Assembly: GCF_029889845.1 (NCBI RefSeq)
Contig: NZ_JARANV010000003.1
Location: forward strand, 124,001 to 188,000
DNA: 64,000 nucleotides
DNA from: Halomonas sp. 25-S5
GTDB lineage: Bacteria; Pseudomonadota; Gammaproteobacteria; Pseudomonadales; Halomonadaceae
Direction: 5' to 3'
The position numbers and the translations under genes were made by a program. Every line of letters starts with the position of its first letter. Position 1 is the first letter of the stretch. Positions 55,130-63,750 of this stretch are shown here, one piece after another. The notes below the pieces were generated by a model. The model did not search any database and had not been told where the DNA came from. It saw only the letters and a program-made list of their open reading frames with translations.

Positions 55130-56632
55130 ATGACGCTGGCAATCATCCACACCCGGGCCGGCCTCGGGCTCGAGGCGCCTGAGGTGCTGGTCGAGGTGCA
55201 CCTGGCCAATGGGTTGCCCGGCATGACCCTGGTGGGGCTGCCGGAAGCCGCCGTCAAGGAGAGCCGCGAGCGGGTGCGCAGTGCCTTGGTGAATGCCGGC
55301 TTCGACTTCCCGCTGAGGCGCATCACCCTCAACCTGGCGCCTGCCGACCTGCCCAAGGAGGGGGGCCGCTTCGACCTGCCCATCGCACTGGGCCTGCTGG
55401 TGGCGTCTGGCCAGGTACCGCCCGAGGCGCTGGCGGATGTCGAGTGCGCCGGCGAGCTGGCCCTGGACGGCCGGCTGCGCCCGGTGACCGGCGTCCTGCC
55501 GCTGGCCATGGCGACGCGTCGCGCCGGCCGGCGACTGATCGTGCCGCGGGCCAATGCCGACGAGGCGGCCCTGGCCGGCGATCTCGAGGTGTTGCCGGCG
55601 GATCACCTGCTGGAGGTGGTGGCTCACCTGCTGGGTCAGACGCCCATCGCACCCCATCGGTCACCGAGTATCGTCCCGTCACTCGAGGCGGGCCCTGACC
55701 TGGCGGAGGTGCGTGGCCAGCATCAGGCACGGCGCGCCCTGGAGGTGGCCGCCGCCGGCGGGCACAACCTGTTGTTCGCCGGGCCGCCCGGCACCGGCAA
55801 GACCATGCTGGCCAGCCGCTTGCCGGGGATCCTGCCGCCGCTTTCCGAGTCGGAGGCCCTCGAGGTGGCGGCGATCCGCTCGGTCAGTGGGCGTTCGCAT
55901 GCCGAACAGTGGGGTGTGCGCCCCTTCCGCGCCCCGCACCATACCGCCAGTGCCGTGGCCCTGGTGGGCGGTGGTTCGAAGCCGCGGCCTGGCGAGATTT
56001 CCCTGGCCCATCACGGGGTGCTGTTTCTCGACGAGCTGCCGGAGTTCTCGCGACACGTGCTGGAGGTGATGCGCGAGCCTATGGAGTCGGGACAGATCCA
56101 TATCGCCCGGGCCAGCCACGAGCGCCGTTACCCGGCCGGCTTCCAGCTGGTGGCGGCCATGAATCCCTGCCCCTGCGGCCACCTGGGTGACCCTCGCCAG
56201 GTCTGCCACTGCACGGCCGCGCAGATCCAACGCTACCAGGCGCGCCTGTCGGGGCCGCTGCTCGACCGCATCGACCTGCAGGTGGAAGTCCCGGCGCTCT
56301 CGCCGGAGCAGCTCACCTCCCGCGAAGCGGGGGAGTCCTCGGCGGTGGTGCGCGAGCGGGTGCTGGCGGCCCGGGCACGTCAGGCGGCTCGCGGCGCGCT
56401 GAATGCGCGACTGGCCGGGCAGGCCCTGGAGGAGGCCTGCGCCCTGCAGGCGGCGGATCGCGCCTGGCTGGCCAGCGTGCTGGAGCGGCTCAAGCTGTCG
56501 GCCCGGGCCTACCACCGGGTCCTGCGGGTGGCCCTGACCCTCGCCGACCTGGCCGACGAGGCGCGTCCCGGGCGTGACCAGCTGATCGAGGCGATCGGCT
56601 ACCGCCAGCTCGATCGTCTGCTCAAGGGCTGA
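55130..56632 (+). CDS. comM: YifB/ComM family Mg-chelatase-like ATPase
   Basis: 500 residues: an N-terminal Lon-protease-like domain (GLPGMTLVGLPEAAVKESRERVRSAL), Walker A in FAGPPGTGKTMLASRLPGILPP near residue 218, HHGVLFLDELPEF (Walker B) near 296, and the C-terminal RLKLSARAYHRVLRVALTLADL. ComM is a branch-migration helicase for natural transformation in Vibrio and Acinetobacter, so this strain may be competent. Confidence 0.94.
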   Translation: MTLAIIHTRAGLGLEAPEVLVEVHLANGLPGMTLVGLPEAAVKESRERVRSALVNAGFDFPLRRITLNLAPADLPKEGGRFDLPIALGLLVASGQVPPEALADVECAGELALDGRLRPVTGVLPLAMATRRAGRRLIVPRANADEAALAGDLEVLPADHLLEVVAHLLGQTPIAPHRSPSIVPSLEAGPDLAEVRGQHQARRALEVAAAGGHNLLFAGPPGTGKTMLASRLPGILPPLSESEALEVAAIRSVSGRSHAEQWGVRPFRAPHHTASAVALVGGGSKPRPGEISLAHHGVLFLDELPEFSRHVLEVMREPMESGQIHIARASHERRYPAGFQLVAAMNPCPCGHLGDPRQVCHCTAAQIQRYQARLSGPLLDRIDLQVEVPALSPEQLTSREAGESSAVVRERVLAARARQAARGALNARLAGQALEEACALQAADRAWLASVLERLKLSARAYHRVLRVALTLADLADEARPGRDQLIEAIGYRQLDRLLKG

Positions 56633-56646
56633 GGGCCAGCCCGCGC

Positions 56647-57129
56647 TCAGAGGGCGGTAGCGTCCAGGGCCCCGCTGATCTCGCTGCGCCACGCCGGCGC
56701 GTCGCTCCCTGCGCGTCGCAGTTCCAGGCTCAGGCGATAGGGCAGCAACTCGCGGTCGGAGAGCTGCAGCCGGGGGCCGTCGGCCTCGAGGCGGCTGTTC
56801 AGGCGCCAGTGGTTGTCGCCGCCCCCCTCGGCCATGGCATCGCGCCACGCCAGCACCTGAGGGCCGTCGGGAACCGCCAGCAGGGCGCGGGTCAGGCTCT
56901 CGAGCACGCGTTCTTCGCCGAGCCCCAGGCGGCGGTCGACGTCCGGCCTGGCCAGCAGCAGGACCTGGTCGACCGCCGGTCTGGGCATGGGCGGCGTCGC
57001 CGTGAGCCGCTTGGCGGCGCGCTCGCCGAGCCCGAACAGGGCCTGGCGCAGCGTGGTCGGCTGCTCCGGCGCAGCGGCACAGCCGGCGAGCAGCAGGGTC
57101 GCCAGCAGCAAAGGCAGGTGGGGTTTCAT
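56647..57129 (-). CDS. unrecognised lipoprotein
   Basis: 160 residues with a signal peptide and lipobox (LPLLLATLLLAGCAAAP, Cys at about 17), so probably attached to the outer membrane. The mature part is soluble with no motif I recognise. Its start overlaps the stop of the upstream hydrolase (ATGA), suggesting a two-gene operon. It may bind a murein synthase or hydrolase partner, but nothing in the sequence proves this. Confidence 0.8.
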   Translation of the reverse strand: MKPHLPLLLATLLLAGCAAAPEQPTTLRQALFGLGERAAKRLTATPPMPRPAVDQVLLLARPDVDRRLGLGEERVLESLTRALLAVPDGPQVLAWRDAMAEGGGDNHWRLNSRLEADGPRLQLSDRELLPYRLSLELRRAGSDAPAWRSEISGALDATAL

Positions 57130-58100
57130 GGTGAGATCGTCTCCCGGGGCGGGGTGTCGGTCGGCTCCAGTCTGGCAATGAAGCGGTCGAGGACCGTGAA
57201 CAGCTCGCGGCGAATCGGCTCGGCCTCGTTGACCAGGTGGTGACGGGCCTCGGGGTGGCGATGGATCTCGGCGCCGGGGAACTTGCGCGCCAGCACCTCG
57301 AGGTTCCACTCCCAGTCCACGGTCAGGTCCTGCTCACCCTGCAGGATCAGGGTGGGAACCGGGCTCGGTGGCAGTGCCAGCAGCTGCGGCATCCAGCGGC
57401 GCATGGCCCCCACCCAGTCCATCGCCAGGCGGTCGGTCTGGAGGGGGTCGCCCTCGCGCAGGAAGTCGGCGAAGTCGGCATCCGTGGAGTTGGCGCGGAA
57501 CTTGCGCGGGATCGATTCGACGAAGGGCCCCACCAGGCGGTGCAGCCAGCTCGACTGGTTCCAGCCCCAGGGGCGTACCAGCGGCGCCAGCAGCGCCAGT
57601 CCCGACCAGGCGCCGTCGTCGCCGCGGGTCAGGGCGTCGGTGGCGAGGATCGCCGCCCCGGTGCTCTGGCCGATGCCCAGCCAGGGCCGGGGGGCCAGTC
57701 CCTCGTCCTCGAGATGTTGCTGCAGGTGGTGCAGGCAGCTGCCATAGTCATTGAAATCGTCGATGGAGGCACGGCGGCCGCTGGAGAGGCCATGGCCGGG
57801 CAGGTCCCAGAGCACGACCCGCCAGCCCCGCGCGAGCAGGCACTCCAGCAGGTGGCAGTAGAGGCCGAGATGGTCGAAGTAACCGTGCACCACGAAGGCC
57901 GTGCCGATGGGCGCCTCGGGACTCCAGACCTGGGTCCAGAGGCGGAAGTCACCGGCCTCCAGGTAGCCCACGTAGAGGCCCACATGCTCGGCAAGCAGGG
58001 GTGCCAGGCCGTAGTGGCCCAGGTAGCGCTCGAGGTCTCGGCCGGACAGGTCTGCCGGGGCGAGTGGCCCGAGGGCCTGCAACGGGGTGAAGTCGCTCAT
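57126..58100 (-). CDS. alpha/beta hydrolase (lysophospholipase-like)
   Basis: 324 residues. Oxyanion region FVVHGYFDHLGLYCHLLECLLARGW, then WDLPGHGLSSGRRASIDDFNDY, nucleophile GIGQSTGAAILA (Ser near residue 145), Asp in LILQGEQDLTVDW near 253, and His in EARHHLVNE near 283: a complete triad in the monoglyceride lipase/lysophospholipase (PldB) pattern. No signal peptide, so cytosolic. Coupled to the lipoprotein gene. Confidence 0.85.
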   Translation of the reverse strand: MSDFTPLQALGPLAPADLSGRDLERYLGHYGLAPLLAEHVGLYVGYLEAGDFRLWTQVWSPEAPIGTAFVVHGYFDHLGLYCHLLECLLARGWRVVLWDLPGHGLSSGRRASIDDFNDYGSCLHHLQQHLEDEGLAPRPWLGIGQSTGAAILATDALTRGDDGAWSGLALLAPLVRPWGWNQSSWLHRLVGPFVESIPRKFRANSTDADFADFLREGDPLQTDRLAMDWVGAMRRWMPQLLALPPSPVPTLILQGEQDLTVDWEWNLEVLARKFPGAEIHRHPEARHHLVNEAEPIRRELFTVLDRFIARLEPTDTPPRETISP

Positions 58101-58227
58101 CGGTTTCTCCGCAATGCCCGTTCATGCTAGCGCCAAGCCGCCGGCCCGGCCAGCAATGCCTCGGTGGCCGGCCGGCCTCATCATCATATGCGAGCCACGG
58201 GCGGTAAGCGGCAGGTATAGGTTTACA

Positions 58228-58246
58228 TGTGGAAGTATTTTCCACA
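58228..58246. promoter_or_regulatory. IclR-box-like operator upstream of glcB
   Basis: TGTGGAA-GTATT-TTCCACA is a perfect 7-bp inverted repeat. The inner TGGAAGTATTTTCCA resembles the E. coli IclR site TGGAAATnATTTCCA. It directly follows a possible -35 (TTTACA, 58222-58227), 86 bp before the start codon. Confidence 0.5.
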
Positions 58247-58331
58247 AAATCGACGCTACACCGTCATCTTTCCCTGTCCGGCCGGTCGGTGCCAGGGGGC
58301 ACCGAGCAGCCAAGCATGAGGAGTACGACCC

Positions 58332-60506
58332 ATGACCCAACGCATCACTCGCCATCGCCTTCAGGTGGCCGCCGAGCTGGACCGTTTCATCAACGAACAG
58401 GCCCTGCCGGGCACCGGTGTCGACCCCGAGGCCTTCTGGGCCGGCGTCGACGCGCTCTTCCATGATTTGACCCCCCAGAACCGCGAACTGCTCGCCGAGC
58501 GCGATCGCCTGCAGGAGAAGCTCGATGCCTGGCATCGCGAGCACCCCGGCCCGATTCGCGACATGGCCGCCTACCGTGCCTTCCTCGAGGAGATCGGCTA
58601 TCTGGTGGAAGCACCGGCCAGGGTCGGCGTGACCACCGCCAACGTCGACCGCGAGATTGCCGTCCAGGCCGGCCCGCAGCTGGTGGTGCCGGTCAACAAC
58701 CCGCGCTATGCACTGAACGCTGGCAATGCCCGCTGGGGCAGCCTCTACGACGCCCTCTACGGCACCGACGCCATCTCCGAGGAGGGCGGTGCCGAGAAGG
58801 GCTCGAGCTTCAACCCCAAGCGCGGCGAGAAGGTCATCGGCTATGCCCGCGGTGTGCTCGACCGCGCCGCCCCGCTGGCCACCGGCTCCCACCATGATGC
58901 CGTCAACTATGCGCTGCGCGACGGCCACCTGGTGGTCTCCCTGGACGGCGGTCGCGAGACCGGCCTCAAGGACCCGGGCAAGCTGGTGGGCTTCAACGGC
59001 CCGGCCGAGAGCCCTGAGTCCGTCCTGCTGGTCAACCACGACCTGCACCTGGAAATCCAGATCGATCCGAGCCACCCGATCGGCAAGACCGACCCGGCCG
59101 GCGTCAAGGACCTGGTGGTCGAGGCGGCGCTGACCACCATCATGGACTGCGAGGATTCGGTGGCCGCGGTGGACGCCGAGGACAAGGTCGGGGTCTATGC
59201 TAGCTGGCTGGGCCTGATGAAGGGTGACCTGGAAGAGCAGGTCGAGAAGGGTGGAAAGACCCTCACCCGCCGCCTCAATGCCGACCGCACCTGGCACAAT
59301 ACCGACGGGGGGACTGTCACCCTGCCGGGCCGCTCGCTGATGTTCGTGCGCAACGTCGGTCACCTGATGACCACGCCGGCGGTGCTGGATGCCGACGGCA
59401 ACGAGCTGCCCGAGGGCATCCTCGACGGCATCGTCACCGGCCTGGTCGCCCTGCACGACCTGAAGAAGGGCGAGAACGAGCCGCGCAACTCGCGCACCGG
59501 TTCGATGTACATCGTCAAGCCGAAGATGCACGGCCCCAAGGAGGTCGCCTTCTCCAGTGTGCTGTTCGGCCGCATCGAGGACATCCTCGGCATGGCCCGC
59601 GATACCCTGAAGATGGGCATCATGGACGAGGAGCGTCGCACCTCGGTCAATCTCAAGGCCTGCATTGCCGAGGCCAGCTCGCGGGTGGTGTTCATCAACA
59701 CCGGCTTCCTCGACCGCACCGGCGACGAGATGCACACCGCCATGGAGGCGGGCCCGATGATCCGCAAGGGCGACATGAAGGGCTCCGCCTGGATCCAGGC
59801 CTACGAGAAGAACAACGTCCAGGTCGGCCTGGCCTGCGGCCTGCGCGGCCGCGCCCAGATCGGCAAGGGCATGTGGGCCATGCCCGAACTGATGGCCGCC
59901 ATGCTCGAGCAGAAGGTCGGCCATCCCAAGGCCGGGGCCAATACCGCCTGGGTGCCGTCGCCCACCGCCGCCACCCTGCATGCCCTGCACTACCACCAGG
60001 TGGATGTGGCGGCCCTGCAGCGCGAGATGGAAGGCCAGGGCGAGGCGGACTTCCTGAATGACCTGCTTACCGTGCCGGTGGCCGAGTCACCGCAATGGAG
60101 CGACGAGGAGCGCCAGCAGGAGCTGGACAACAACTGCCAGGGCATCCTCGGCTATGTGGTGCGCTGGGTTGAGCACGGCGTGGGCTGTTCCAAGGTGCCG
60201 GACATCCATGACGTGGGCCTGATGGAGGACCGCGCCACCTTGCGGATCTCCAGCCAGCACATCGCCAACTGGCTGCACCATGGCGTGGTCGATGCCGCCC
60301 GGGTCCAGGAGACCCTGGAGCGCATGGCCAAGGTGGTCGACCAGCAGAACGCCGGTGACCCGGAATACACGCCGATGAGCGCCGATTTCGCCGCCTCGAC
60401 TGCCTTCCAGGCCGCTAGCGACCTGATCTTCAAGGGTCGCGAACAGCCCGCCGGCTATACCGAGCCGCTGCTGCACCACTGGCGTGCCGTGCACAAGGCG
60501 AAATAA
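58332..60506 (+). CDS. glcB: malate synthase G
   Basis: Condenses glyoxylate and acetyl-CoA to malate. 724 residues, the long monomeric G isoform. It contains [19 protein letters not shown] near residue 258, [24 protein letters not shown] near 318, and [28 protein letters not shown] near 393; the C-terminal cap follows. No isocitrate lyase is adjacent. The ATG at 58332 follows a GAGGAG. Confidence 0.97.
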   Translation: MTQRITRHRLQVAAELDRFINEQALPGTGVDPEAFWAGVDALFHDLTPQNRELLAERDRLQEKLDAWHREHPGPIRDMAAYRAFLEEIGYLVEAPARVGVTTANVDREIAVQAGPQLVVPVNNPRYALNAGNARWGSLYDALYGTDAISEEGGAEKGSSFNPKRGEKVIGYARGVLDRAAPLATGSHHDAVNYALRDGHLVVSLDGGRETGLKDPGKLVGFNGPAESPESVLLVNHDLHLEIQIDPSHPIGKTDPAGVKDLVVEAALTTIMDCEDSVAAVDAEDKVGVYASWLGLMKGDLEEQVEKGGKTLTRRLNADRTWHNTDGGTVTLPGRSLMFVRNVGHLMTTPAVLDADGNELPEGILDGIVTGLVALHDLKKGENEPRNSRTGSMYIVKPKMHGPKEVAFSSVLFGRIEDILGMARDTLKMGIMDEERRTSVNLKACIAEASSRVVFINTGFLDRTGDEMHTAMEAGPMIRKGDMKGSAWIQAYEKNNVQVGLACGLRGRAQIGKGMWAMPELMAAMLEQKVGHPKAGANTAWVPSPTAATLHALHYHQVDVAALQREMEGQGEADFLNDLLTVPVAESPQWSDEERQQELDNNCQGILGYVVRWVEHGVGCSKVPDIHDVGLMEDRATLRISSQHIANWLHHGVVDAARVQETLERMAKVVDQQNAGDPEYTPMSADFAASTAFQAASDLIFKGREQPAGYTEPLLHHWRAVHKAK

Positions 60507-60510
60507 GCGG

Positions 60511-60538
60511 CTTCGGGCTTCGGGCTTCGGGCTTCGGG
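60511..60538. repeat. 7-bp tandem repeat, four copies
   Basis: Four copies of CTTCGGG, 4 bp after the glcB stop, followed by a GTAGCTC repeat and a small inverted repeat (CGGATA / TATCCG). Confidence 0.9.
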
Positions 60539-60590
60539 CCCAGCTCAGCGGATACATTGATATCCGTAGCTCGTAGCTCGTATGCATCAA

Positions 60591-60620
60591 GCGCCCCGGG
60601 TACCTGCCCGGGGCGCTTTC
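60591..60620 (+). terminator. terminator of glcB
   Basis: GCGCCCCGGG-TACCTG-CCCGGGGCGC followed by TTTC: a perfect 10-bp GC-rich stem, 85 bp after the stop codon. Confidence 0.85.
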
Positions 60621-60672
60621 GGTTATGTTGACGCAAACGTCACCTTCCCAATGAACCGCAAGGAGCCTGCCG

Positions 60673-61086
60673 ATGACCGTGATGACCGCCGCCGCCATCG
60701 AGGACTTTCTCGACGAGGTCTTTCCCCAGCGGACCGGGACCATCGAGGGCGTCGACGAGATGCGCGCGACCATGAGCCTGGCCATCGAAGACGAGCACCT
60801 GCGCCCCGGGGCCAGTGTCTCCGGCCCCACCCTGATGGGGCTGGCCGACGTCTGTCTCTACGTGGCGATACTGGCCCAGATCGGCCCCGAGCCCATGGCC
60901 GTGACCAGCGACCTGCATTGCCGCTTCCTGCGCCGGCCGCGGGGCGATCGCGATGTCATCGCCAACGCCCGCATCCTCAAGCTGGGACGCCGCCTGGTGG
61001 TGGGGGAGGTGCAGCTCTTCTCGGCCGGCGACGAGCGGCCGATGGCCCTGGTCACGGCGACCTACGCCCTGCCCGACGGCGACTAA
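60673..61086 (+). CDS. hotdog-fold thioesterase (PaaI-like)
   Basis: 137 residues of the PaaI/YbgC-type hotdog fold: LRPGASVSGPTLMGLADVCLYVAILA around residue 40, the region that holds the usual catalytic Asp (here AD), then VTSDLHCRFLRRPRGDRDVIANARILKLGRRLVVGEVQLF. Probably hydrolyses an acyl-CoA. AAGGAG precedes the ATG. Its stop overlaps the convergent DUF423 gene by 4 bp. Confidence 0.85.
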   Translation: MTVMTAAAIEDFLDEVFPQRTGTIEGVDEMRATMSLAIEDEHLRPGASVSGPTLMGLADVCLYVAILAQIGPEPMAVTSDLHCRFLRRPRGDRDVIANARILKLGRRLVVGEVQLFSAGDERPMALVTATYALPDGD

Positions 61087-61466
61087 CCGCGTGACCTTGC
61101 GCGCAGCACCGTCACCGCCAGGGTCAGCCAGCCGCCGATCATCAGCACCCCGCCCAGCGGGGTGACCAAGCCCAGACCGCGCAGGCCCGTCAGCGCCATG
61201 GCGTAGAGCGAGCCCGAGAAGAGCGCCATTCCCGCCGCCCAAAGACCCAGGGAGAGCCGCTGGCCGGCGAGCGGTGTGGTGGCGCGCCAGGCCAGCACCG
61301 CCAGCAGCGCCAGGGTATGCCACGCCTGGTAGCGCACCCCGGTCTCGAAGGCAGCCGCCAGCCGCGGGGCCAGCTGGCCCTCCAGCGCATGGGCGCCGAA
61401 GGCACCGGCCATCACCACCAGGGCGCCGGAGAGCGCCGCACCCAGCCACCATCCCCTATCCTGCAT
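61083..61466 (-). CDS. DUF423 small membrane protein (YgdD type)
   Basis: 127 residues with four predicted transmembrane helices. The family motif [18 protein letters not shown] near residue 15 and [14 protein letters not shown] near 46 are clear, as is [11 protein letters not shown] near the end. Function unknown. Monocistronic. Confidence 0.9.
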   Translation of the reverse strand: MQDRGWWLGAALSGALVVMAGAFGAHALEGQLAPRLAAAFETGVRYQAWHTLALLAVLAWRATTPLAGQRLSLGLWAAGMALFSGSLYAMALTGLRGLGLVTPLGGVLMIGGWLTLAVTVLRARSRG

Positions 61467-61513
61467 TCTGACCCTCCTTGTCTTGAATGACCGTTGTGGT
61501 TGCCCGGGTTCTC

Positions 61514-61710
61514 GAGAGGCGACGGGGATAGGCCGAAGAGGGGGTCCTATGCCAGGGGTGAGGAGGATCCCTCCGAACGGGCTGGCCATGGATGGCCAGC
61601 ACCGGCCCTGCAAGCGGAGCGGGACGCGAGAGCGCCGCAGGGCATCGGTAGCGCCCATGGAGGGGTTCACAGCGCCCCCTCGCAGTCCTGTCGCTGGGTC
61701 AGCCTCGAGC
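61514..61710 (+). repeat. dispersed intergenic repeat, long copy with central palindrome
   Basis: 197 bp whose two ends match the element at 30661-30776. The centre holds GCTGGCCAT-GG-ATGGCCAGC (61581-61600), a perfect 9-bp inverted repeat absent from the other copy. It ends 97 bp before the trmB start, in the same orientation as the other copy relative to gshB. The rest of 61467-61806 holds a likely -10 (TACAAT, 61761-61766) for trmB and no gene. Confidence 0.75.
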
Positions 61711-61806
61711 GTTCGGGACGTTCTTGGTCGCCTACCGTACCCCGGCGAAGCGGAAGCCGCTACAATATTGCCCCGATTCACCGCTGGCAACGAGTGTCCC
61801 CGAGCC

Positions 61807-62547
61807 ATGACCGACCCGCGACACGACGACAAGACCACCGCCCCCGAGGGCCCGGATGCCCCGCTGCATCGCCGCGGCATCAAGAGCTATGTGCTGCGCG
61901 CCGGCCGCATGACCCAGGCCCAGACCCGGGGACTCGAGGAGGTCTGGCCGCACCTGGGACTGACCCTCGCCGATGGCCGCCAGGACCTCGATGCGCTGTT
62001 CGGACGCCGCGCGCCTCGGGTGCTGGAGGTGGGCTTCGGCATGGGGGCCTCGCTGATCGAGCAGGCCGAGCGGTACGCCGATACCGACTTCATCGGCATC
62101 GAGGTGCATGCCCCGGGGGTGGGCAAGCTGCTCGACGAAGCCGACAAGCGGGGCCTGACCAACCTGCGGGTCTACCGCGAGGATGCCTTGGCGGTACTCG
62201 AGCAGTGCCTGCCCGAGGCGAGCCTCGATACCTTGCAACTATTCTTTCCTGATCCCTGGCCGAAGAAGAGGCATCACAAGCGCCGCATCATCCAGCCGGC
62301 CTTCGTCGAACTGGTGCGCACCCGCCTCAAGCCCGGTGGCACCCTGCACATGGCCACCGACTGGGAGGCCTATGCCGAGTGGATGGTCGAGGTGATGGAC
62401 GCCGCGCCCGGCTTCGCCAACACCGCCGGCCCCGATACGGCCCCCTATGTGCCGCGCCCCGAGTTTCGCCCGTTGACCAAGTTCGAGGCGCGCGGCGAGA
62501 AGCTGGGGCACGGCGTCTGGGACCTGATCTTCACGCGGGTCGACTGA
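61807..62547 (+). CDS. trmB: tRNA (guanine-N7-)-methyltransferase
   Basis: SAM-dependent enzyme that methylates G46 of tRNA. 246 residues. SAM motif [16 protein letters not shown] near residue 76, [30 protein letters not shown] near 143, and the C-terminal [19 protein letters not shown]. The ATG at 61807 lies just after the dispersed repeat and its promoter-like region. Confidence 0.97.
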   Translation: MTDPRHDDKTTAPEGPDAPLHRRGIKSYVLRAGRMTQAQTRGLEEVWPHLGLTLADGRQDLDALFGRRAPRVLEVGFGMGASLIEQAERYADTDFIGIEVHAPGVGKLLDEADKRGLTNLRVYREDALAVLEQCLPEASLDTLQLFFPDPWPKKRHHKRRIIQPAFVELVRTRLKPGGTLHMATDWEAYAEWMVEVMDAAPGFANTAGPDTAPYVPRPEFRPLTKFEARGEKLGHGVWDLIFTRVD

Positions 62548-62558
62548 TCCGCCTTAGC

Positions 62559-62587
62559 AAAAGAAAGGCCGCCCCGGAAGAGGCGGC
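62559..62587 (-). terminator. rho-independent terminator of candidate small RNA
   Basis: Minus strand GCCGCC-(8 nt)-GGCGGC followed by CTTTCTTTT, and preceded by TTTTTT (62593-62588). Could also end read-through from the AEC transporter gene. Confidence 0.9.
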
Positions 62588-62675
62588 AAAAAAGACCGTG
62601 ACTAGCAATGAGAGGGAGAAACCAGGGCAGGAGACTGGCGGGTTCCTGCCTGGCGTGGCGCCTCATCAACGCCAC
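62559..62675 (-). ncRNA. candidate Fur-regulated small RNA
   Basis: About 117 nt in the gap between convergent trmB and the AEC gene. It begins at the start predicted from a consensus promoter. Stem-loop 1 is CGTGGCG / CGCCACG (62676-62670, 62660-62654). Stem-loop 2 is GGCAGGA / TCCTGCC (62650-62644, 62632-62626), extended by CCA/TGG with a bulge. Then comes an unpaired C/U-rich stretch (62621-62588) with CTCCCTCTCATTGC, complementary to Shine-Dalgarno/start-type sequences, and a U-run. Stem-loop 3 is the terminator. No open frame of note. The architecture matches RyhB/PrrF-type iron-sparing sRNAs, but I see no clear sequence homology beyond the short CATTGCT shared with RyhB. Confidence 0.7.
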
Positions 62676-62677
62676 GG

Positions 62678-62710
62678 TTCAAGAATAATCATTCTCGTTT
62701 GAGCTGTCAA
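62678..62710 (-). promoter_or_regulatory. sigma-70 promoter with overlapping Fur-box-like site
   Basis: Minus strand TTGACA (62710-62705), 17 bp, TATTCT (62687-62682). The 19-mer at 62678-62696, centred on ATAATCATT, matches 13 of 19 positions of the classical Fur box and covers the -10 element. Iron-loaded Fur would therefore block this promoter. Confidence 0.7.
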
Positions 62711-62745
62711 TACAAATGCGAACGCTTTTCGTTAGCGATGTATCG

Positions 62746-63660
62746 TCAACCGGCAAGGCGCAGCCACAGCGGCAGGGTCAGCATGGCCAGCAGCGTCTGG
62801 CCGGTGATCAGGGCCGCCATCAGCTCGGCGTCTCCGCCCAGCTGGCGGGCCAGGATATACGCCGAAGTGGCGGTGGGCAGGGCGGCGAACAGCAGGGCCA
62901 CATCGCGGGTCACTGGATCCAGGCCCAGCAGCAGGGCCAGAATGAGCACCAGGGCCGGCATCAGCCCCAGCTTGACCAGGTTGGCGGTCCAGACCCCGCG
63001 ATCGCGTCTCAGTAGCGCGGCGGGACGCAGCGCCACGCCCACCGCCACCAGGCCCAGCGGCAGGGCGGCACGGCCCAGCAGCTCCATGCCGGGCTGGCTC
63101 CAGCCGGGCAGGCCGATGCCGCTGAGGTTGAGGGCGATGCCGGTCAGGCAGGCCAGGATCAGCGGGTTGCGCGTCAGTGCGGCGAGGCTCCTGCCCAGGC
63201 TCGCCGAGCCCAGAGTGCCGGTTGCGATGAAACTGGCCACGCAGAGCACGTTGACCACTGGCACCATCAGCGCCACCGCGACCGCGGCCACCGTGGCCCC
63301 GGCACTGCCGTGCAGGGCGGCGGCCCCGGCCACCCCGACATAGGTGTTGAAGCGCAGCGCGCCCTGGAAGGCCGAGGTGAAGGCGGGCGCAGCGAGTCGC
63401 AGCCGGCCTCGCAGCCCCCATAGCAGCAGGCCGAACAGGCCCATGGCACCGAGCAGGGCGAGGGCCAGCCGGGCCACCGGCACCTGGGCGACGTCCGCGG
63501 TGGCCAGGGTCGAGACCAGCATGGCGGGAAACAGCAGGAAGTAGATCAGCCGTTCCATGCGCGGCCAGAAGTCGCCGCCCGGCTGGCGCCACCAGCCGAG
63601 CCCGGCGCCCAGCAGGATCAGCAGGAACAGCGGCCCCAGTGCGTTGCCCACGTCGTCCAT
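62746..63660 (-). CDS. AEC family transporter (auxin efflux carrier type)
   Basis: 304 residues with about ten transmembrane helices in two five-helix halves. N-terminal NALGPLFLLILLGAGLGWW, the AFQGALRFNTYVGVAGAAAL segment near residue 95 (conserved FRFNTYV-type motif of the family), and TRNPLILACLTGIALNL near 165. Substrate unknown; bacterial relatives carry malate or other organic acids. GGAGG precedes the ATG at 63660. Divergent from the gene at the right edge. Confidence 0.88.
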   Translation of the reverse strand: MDDVGNALGPLFLLILLGAGLGWWRQPGGDFWPRMERLIYFLLFPAMLVSTLATADVAQVPVARLALALLGAMGLFGLLLWGLRGRLRLAAPAFTSAFQGALRFNTYVGVAGAAALHGSAGATVAAVAVALMVPVVNVLCVASFIATGTLGSASLGRSLAALTRNPLILACLTGIALNLSGIGLPGWSQPGMELLGRAALPLGLVAVGVALRPAALLRRDRGVWTANLVKLGLMPALVLILALLLGLDPVTRDVALLFAALPTATSAYILARQLGGDAELMAALITGQTLLAMLTLPLWLRLAG

Positions 63661-63750
63661 GACAGTTCCCTCCTGATGGTCTCCCCTGCGACATCCTTGC
63701 GCACTTCGCCGCAGGCAAATGCTGATAAGCTTACCTCTATCCTGCCACCG

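Noticed and set aside
61483..61806. N-terminal extension of trmB through the dispersed repeat
   Set aside because: The extension is not part of the TrmB family, and the repeat with its downstream -10-like TACAAT lies between it and the normal start.
62716..63015. Plus-strand protein gene driven by the Fur-box-like site
   Set aside because: The 99-codon frame is antisense to the AEC transporter, Gln/Gly-rich and lacks a ribosome-binding site. The promoter elements fit the minus strand.
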